DNA of 9,585 bases from a bacterium (GTDB taxonomy: Bacteria; Patescibacteriota; Patescibacteriia; UBA1558; GWA2-36-10), in assembly GCA_030690875.1 (NCBI GenBank), contig JAUYFP010000077.1, forward strand, positions 1 to 9,585, written 5' to 3'. Below the pieces are notes generated by a model, which saw only the letters and a list, made by a program, of their open reading frames with translations, was not told the DNA's origin and did no database searches. The position numbers were made by a program, and so were the translations under genes. Each line of letters opens with the position of its first letter. The first letter of the stretch is position 1. Below, one piece after another: positions 7,017 to 9,585 of this stretch.

Positions 7017-7085
7017 CTGCTCGCGGACAATGCTATTCGCTTAACGGCCTTCGCCTGAATCGCTCATAGCATTATCCGCTCGCAG
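7017..7085. repeat. Hairpin unit 2 of a diverged pair in the murC-murB spacer
   Basis: A 69-nt imperfect palindrome with the same design as unit 1: CTG...CAG ends, a long outer stem of about 20 pairs, the same two internal mismatched positions, and a central CTTCGC small hairpin. The stem core differs (ACAATGCTAT instead of ACTAAGCAAA), but both arms have changed together so pairing is kept. Just downstream (7099-7121), AACTTTCA occurs twice. The remaining spacer before the murB ATG at 7131 is AT-rich with no clear ribosome binding site. Confidence 0.7.
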
Positions 7086-7130
7086 AAATAAAAGTTGTAA
7101 CTTTCATACTTTTAACTTTCAACTAAATAT

Positions 7131-8051
7131 ATGAATATAGAAAAAAATGTTTTGCTCAGAGATTATGTCAGTTTCAAAATCGGCGGACCAGCCGAGTATT
7201 TTGCCAAAGTAAACAATTCTAGCGAACTGGCAGAGGTATTGAAGTGGGCCAAAGAAAATAATCAGTCGATTACAATACTAGGCGGTGGCACCAATATGCT
7301 TATTTCCGATAAGGGCTTAAAAGGTTTGGTAGTAAAATTGAATTTGAATAAATTGGAATTTATTGGCAACAAAGTTACAGTCGGTTGTGGAGTGCCTTTG
7401 GCCTTGTTTTTAAATGAGGCCTTGGCCAAAAATCTCACTGGTTTGGAATTTGTTGCCGGAGTGCCAGGAACAGTCGGCGGAGCCATTAGGGGTAATGCCG
7501 GCACCTATGGTCTGGCTATGGGTGATGTGCTTAAAAAAATAAAATATCTTGACGAAGATTATCAATTGCGCGAAATAGACAAAGATCAAGCCAATTTTAT
7601 TTATCGCCACAGCATTTTCAAAGAAAAAAAGTGGATTATTTTGGAGGCGGACATAGAGTTGGCTTCCGGCGATATTTTAGCCGCTAAAAAGCTGGTAGAG
7701 GAGAGATTGCAATATAGAAATGATACTCAGCCCAAACAGCCATCGGCCGGATGTATTTTTAAAAATGTTAGGTTTGAAGATGTGGATCTAGAAGTCTTAA
7801 AAAACAAAAATGTTGAAATTGATAAGTTTGCCAAATTTAAAAAGATTCCCGCCGCTTATTTGATAGAAAAAGCCGGTCTAAAAGCTTATAAAATGGGTAA
7901 TGCTCAAGTTTCCGACATTCATGCCAACTATATTGTTAACTCTGGTCAAGCTACTTTTGACGAGGTAATGATGCTTATTAGTTTTGTCAAACAACAAGTC
8001 CGAGACAAGTATGGTGTGCAATTGATGGAAGAAGTTCATATTTTGCTCTAA
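7131..8051 (+). CDS. murB: UDP-N-acetylenolpyruvoylglucosamine reductase (MurB)
   Basis: MurB is the FAD- and NADPH-dependent cytoplasmic enzyme that reduces UDP-GlcNAc-enolpyruvate to UDP-MurNAc. The 306-residue protein starts with the typical short N-terminal segment (VSFKIGGPAEYF at 13-24). The FAD-binding domain shows ILGGGTNMLISD at 49-60 and GLEFVAGVPGTVGGAIRGNAG at 104-124. The C-terminal domain shows YRNDTQPKQPSAGCIFKN at 195-212 and AAYLIEKAGLK at 241-251, and a terminal EEVHIL where E301 is the likely catalytic glutamate. The lengths and the SAG-type motif fit the shorter type II MurB group. The position usually held by the proton-donating serine is C208. It follows murC after a 248-nt spacer, and no Shine-Dalgarno is evident. 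Confidence 0.95.
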   Translation: MNIEKNVLLRDYVSFKIGGPAEYFAKVNNSSELAEVLKWAKENNQSITILGGGTNMLISDKGLKGLVVKLNLNKLEFIGNKVTVGCGVPLALFLNEALAKNLTGLEFVAGVPGTVGGAIRGNAGTYGLAMGDVLKKIKYLDEDYQLREIDKDQANFIYRHSIFKEKKWIILEADIELASGDILAAKKLVEERLQYRNDTQPKQPSAGCIFKNVRFEDVDLEVLKNKNVEIDKFAKFKKIPAAYLIEKAGLKAYKMGNAQVSDIHANYIVNSGQATFDEVMMLISFVKQQVRDKYGVQLMEEVHILL

Positions 8052-8095
8052 CATTAGCCAAAATAGTTAAATTTTCATTATTTTACCTAATATTA

Positions 8096-8123
8096 TTGAC
8101 ATTTTGAAAAAAATCTGTATAAT
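8096..8123 (+). promoter_or_regulatory. Strong sigma-70-type promoter for the infA-rpsD cluster
   Basis: A perfect TTGACA (8096-8101) and a perfect TATAAT (8118-8123) are separated by 16 bp. Transcription would begin near 8129-8132, giving a leader of about 100 nt before infA. This is the best promoter in the window and separates the wall-synthesis genes from the translation genes. Confidence 0.85.
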
Positions 8124-8146
8124 ATAGGGGCATTATAAAAACATTG

Positions 8147-8158
8147 ATTATTAATAAT
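8147..8158. repeat. Perfect 12-bp AT palindrome in the infA leader
   Basis: ATTATTAATAAT reads the same on both strands and lies about 20 nt after the predicted transcription start. A repressor site is conceivable, but in DNA this AT-rich such a palindrome has little weight by itself. Confidence 0.3.
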
Positions 8159-8172
8159 TTTTTCTTATTTTT

Positions 8173-8217
8173 AAAGGAAATTCTTGTATAGTTAAAACTA
8201 TATAGAGATTTTCTTTT
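8173..8217 (+). promoter_or_regulatory. Long AU-rich leader hairpin upstream of infA
   Basis: The RNA from 8173 to 8217 can fold into a stem of about 18 pairs: AAAGGAAA pairs with TTTTCTTT, TCT with AGA (one mismatch and one bulge between), and TATAGT with ACTATA, closed by a TAAA loop. The 3' arm is U-rich and runs into more U, so it resembles a weak attenuator. The stem also hides AAAGGA, the only purine-rich ribosome-site-like motif in the leader, which is too far (over 50 nt) from the infA ATG to serve it. A regulatory role is inferred. Confidence 0.45.
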
Positions 8218-8233
8218 TTAAATAAAAACATAA

Positions 8234-8470
8234 ATGAGCAATTCTGAGCCAAAGGTCAACAAAAAAGGCTTCCTAGAAATAGACGGAGAAGTAACCGAGC
8301 TTCTGCCCAATGCTAATTTCAAGGTGGTTTTAGAAAATGGCCATGAGATTTTAGCTCACCTTTCGGGCAAAATGAGAATGTTTAAAATCAGAATTTTGCC
8401 GGGAGATAAAGTAACGGTGGAAATGAGCCCTTATGATATGACCAAGGGCAGAGTAACATATAGGAAATAA
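8234..8470 (+). CDS. infA: Translation initiation factor IF-1
   Basis: IF-1 binds the A site of the 30S subunit during initiation. The 78-residue protein is a single OB-fold: [20 protein letters not shown] at 18-37, [20 protein letters not shown] at 41-60 and a C-terminal [17 protein letters not shown]. This is a nearly classic match along its length. An N-terminal extension of a few residues ([12 protein letters not shown]) replaces the usual short MAKE start. It is the first gene after the strong promoter at 8096-8123 and has no Shine-Dalgarno. infA followed by rpmJ, rpsM, rpsK and rpsD is the common bacterial order, although secY, adk and map would often stand before it. Confidence 0.97.
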   Translation: MSNSEPKVNKKGFLEIDGEVTELLPNANFKVVLENGHEILAHLSGKMRMFKIRILPGDKVTVEMSPYDMTKGRVTYRK

Positions 8471-8499
8471 AAATTTAATTATATTTAGAGATTTGAAAT

Positions 8500-8613
8500 A
8501 TGAAAGTTCGAGCTTCAGTCAAAAAAATGTGTAAAGATTGTAAAATAGTTCGTCGCAAGAACAGAGTAGTTTGTATTTGCAAAAATCCGAAACATAAACA
8601 ACGACAGGGCTAA
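8500..8613 (+). CDS. rpmJ: 50S ribosomal protein L36
   Basis: A 37-codon gene starting [11 protein letters not shown] and ending NPKHKQRQG, matching L36 at both ends. The zinc-ribbon ligands are present: C11, C14, C27 and H32. An additional C25 lies beside the third ligand. The spacing from C27 to H32 fits the 37-residue version of the protein, as in Thermus, not the 38-residue E. coli version. It lies 29 nt after infA and 16 nt before rpsM, in the expected order. L36 binds 23S rRNA in the large subunit. Confidence 0.95.
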   Translation: MKVRASVKKMCKDCKIVRRKNRVVCICKNPKHKQRQG

Positions 8614-8629
8614 ATAAGTAATTAAAATT

Positions 8630-9016
8630 ATGGCAAGAATTTCAGGCGTAAATATTCCCAATGAAAAAAGGATAGAAGTTGCATTGACTTATATCTATGG
8701 TATTGGTTTAACTACTTCTCAAAAGATTTTGAAAAAAAGCGGTATTAAGGTAGATGTTAGAGTAAAAGATGTATCGGAGGAAGATTTAAATAAGATTCGA
8801 AAAGAAATTGAATCTTTAAGGGTTGAAGGAGAACTTCGTCGCGATAAAGCTTCAAACATTAAACGTCTAAAAGAAATAAAATGTTATCGTGGAGTTAGAC
8901 ATACTAAGGGTTTACCAGTTAGAGGCCAAAAGACAAAAACTAATTCTAGGACTGTCAGAGGCAACAAACGCGTTACTATGGGTAGTGGACGCGCTGCAGC
9001 GGCTCAGAAGACATAA
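8630..9016 (+). CDS. rpsM: 30S ribosomal protein S13
   Basis: S13 sits in the 30S head and contacts the P-site tRNA and the 50S subunit. The 128-residue protein starts [20 protein letters not shown] and has [14 protein letters not shown] at 21-34, followed by a helical region and the basic [24 protein letters not shown] stretch at 85-108 that binds 16S rRNA. The C-terminal tail (109-128) is basic and then alanine-rich. The length is slightly above the usual 115-125. It lies between rpmJ and rpsK with short gaps. No Shine-Dalgarno is seen before the ATG. Confidence 0.97.
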   Translation: MARISGVNIPNEKRIEVALTYIYGIGLTTSQKILKKSGIKVDVRVKDVSEEDLNKIRKEIESLRVEGELRRDKASNIKRLKEIKCYRGVRHTKGLPVRGQKTKTNSRTVRGNKRVTMGSGRAAAAQKT

Positions 9017-9031
9017 CAACTAATTGTATAT

Positions 9032-9418
9032 ATGATAAAAAAAGTTATTTCCAAGAAAAAAGTAAAGAAAACGGTCAAAAAAGGTCAGGCCCATATTCAG
9101 GCCACTTATAATAATACTGTTGTTACTTTGACCGATCCGCAGGGCAATGTTTTGGCTTGGTCTTCGGCTGGCGCCAATGGCTTTAAGGGTGCTAAAAAAG
9201 CCACTCCTTATGCCGCGGGCGTGATAGTTAGAGTAGCGGCTGAAAAAGCTAAGGAGTATGGTTTAGCCGAAGTAGAAGTATTTGTCAGAGGCGTAGGCGC
9301 TGGCAGAGAAGCGGCTATTCGCGCTCTTCACACCAATGGCTTTGCCATCACCTCTATTAAAGATATGACACCAATTCCTCACAACGGTTGTCGTCCTAAA
9401 AAAACAAGAAGAGTTTAA
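9032..9418 (+). CDS. rpsK: 30S ribosomal protein S11
   Basis: S11 lies on the 30S platform and contacts 16S rRNA near the E site and the mRNA exit. The 128-residue protein has a lysine-rich N-terminal tail (1-17), then [15 protein letters not shown] at 21-35, [20 protein letters not shown] at 43-62, [15 protein letters not shown] at 85-99 and the conserved end [16 protein letters not shown]. All match the family. It follows rpsM by 15 nt and precedes rpsD by 11 nt. No Shine-Dalgarno is evident. Confidence 0.98.
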   Translation: MIKKVISKKKVKKTVKKGQAHIQATYNNTVVTLTDPQGNVLAWSSAGANGFKGAKKATPYAAGVIVRVAAEKAKEYGLAEVEVFVRGVGAGREAAIRALHTNGFAITSIKDMTPIPHNGCRPKKTRRV

Positions 9419-9429
9419 ATTATTTTATT

Positions 9430-9585
9430 ATGGGCAGAAATCTCAAACCAAGACATAAAGCAACTCGTAGATTTGGCGAAAATGTCGCTGATACTATTAA
9501 GTCGCCATTAGACAGAGGTAGAAATTATCCGTCTGGTGTTCATGGTCAAAAAAAATCATTTTCCAAAACATCTGAGTATGGCAAG
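9430..9585 (+). CDS. rpsD: 30S ribosomal protein S4 (N-terminal part, cut by window end)
   Basis: The first 52 codons of S4 are present, starting MGRNLKPRHKATRRFGENV and reaching the RNYPSGVHGQKKS stretch. S4 nucleates 30S assembly and in several bacteria represses its own operon. The N-terminal zinc-binding cysteines of the C+ form are absent, so this is a C- form. The S4 RNA-binding domain lies beyond the window. Placement after rpsK agrees with the usual alpha operon order. Confidence 0.95.
   Translation, partial: MGRNLKPRHKATRRFGENVADTIKSPLDRGRNYPSGVHGQKKSFSKTSEYGK

Noticed and set aside
6907..7085. CRISPR array or tRNA pair in the murC-murB spacer
   Set aside because: Only two units, diverged in the stem and self-palindromic with no spacer regularity, and they do not fold as cloverleaves.
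7262..7610. Two overlapping minus-strand open frames inside murB
   Set aside because: They overlap each other and conserved MurB motifs; shadows.
8052..8095. Terminator after murB
   Set aside because: Only a weak AT-only pairing (AAAAT/ATTTT) is present, with no stable stem followed by T.

Overview
The window looks like part of a chromosome from a member of the Candidate Phyla Radiation (Patescibacteria), most likely Parcubacteria-like. The grounds are AT-rich DNA, a compact cell-wall gene cluster whose MurD, MurG, MurC and MurB motifs depart from the textbook forms, a small unnamed membrane protein ahead of mraY, and almost no Shine-Dalgarno sequences. This placement is inferred from protein style and gene order, not from a search. 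All 11 complete genes end in TAA and none has an in-frame TGA, so nothing suggests the TGA-to-glycine code used by some CPR groups.

Layout, all on the + strand: (1) 1-147, a possible gene tail and a promoter-like element very close to the first start codon. (2) 148-5131, a tight run of a small 3-TM protein, mraY, murD, ftsW and murG, with overlaps of 7 and 26 nt or gaps of 1-3 nt. (3) 5132-5515, a foreign-looking cassette between murG and murC: a broken DUF559-type endonuclease gene between GC-rich imperfect inverted repeats, flanked by a 6-bp direct repeat GATTAA. (4) 5524-6882, murC. (5) 6883-7130, a spacer with two diverged hairpin units whose arms co-vary. (6) 7131-8051, murB. (7) 8052-8233, a strong sigma-70-type promoter and a leader with a long AU-rich hairpin. 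(8) 8234-9585, infA, rpmJ, rpsM, rpsK and the start of rpsD, an alpha-operon-like translation cluster.

The wall genes form a pathway. MurB reduces the enolpyruvyl sugar, MurC and MurD add the first two amino acids, MraY and MurG make lipid I and lipid II, and FtsW polymerises lipid II at the septum. The translation genes follow directly from their own promoter, without secY, adk or map in between.

No wholly new multi-gene system is visible. The best leads are the DUF559 cassette, whose removal would leave murG and murC 2 nt apart, and the pair of covarying hairpins before murB.
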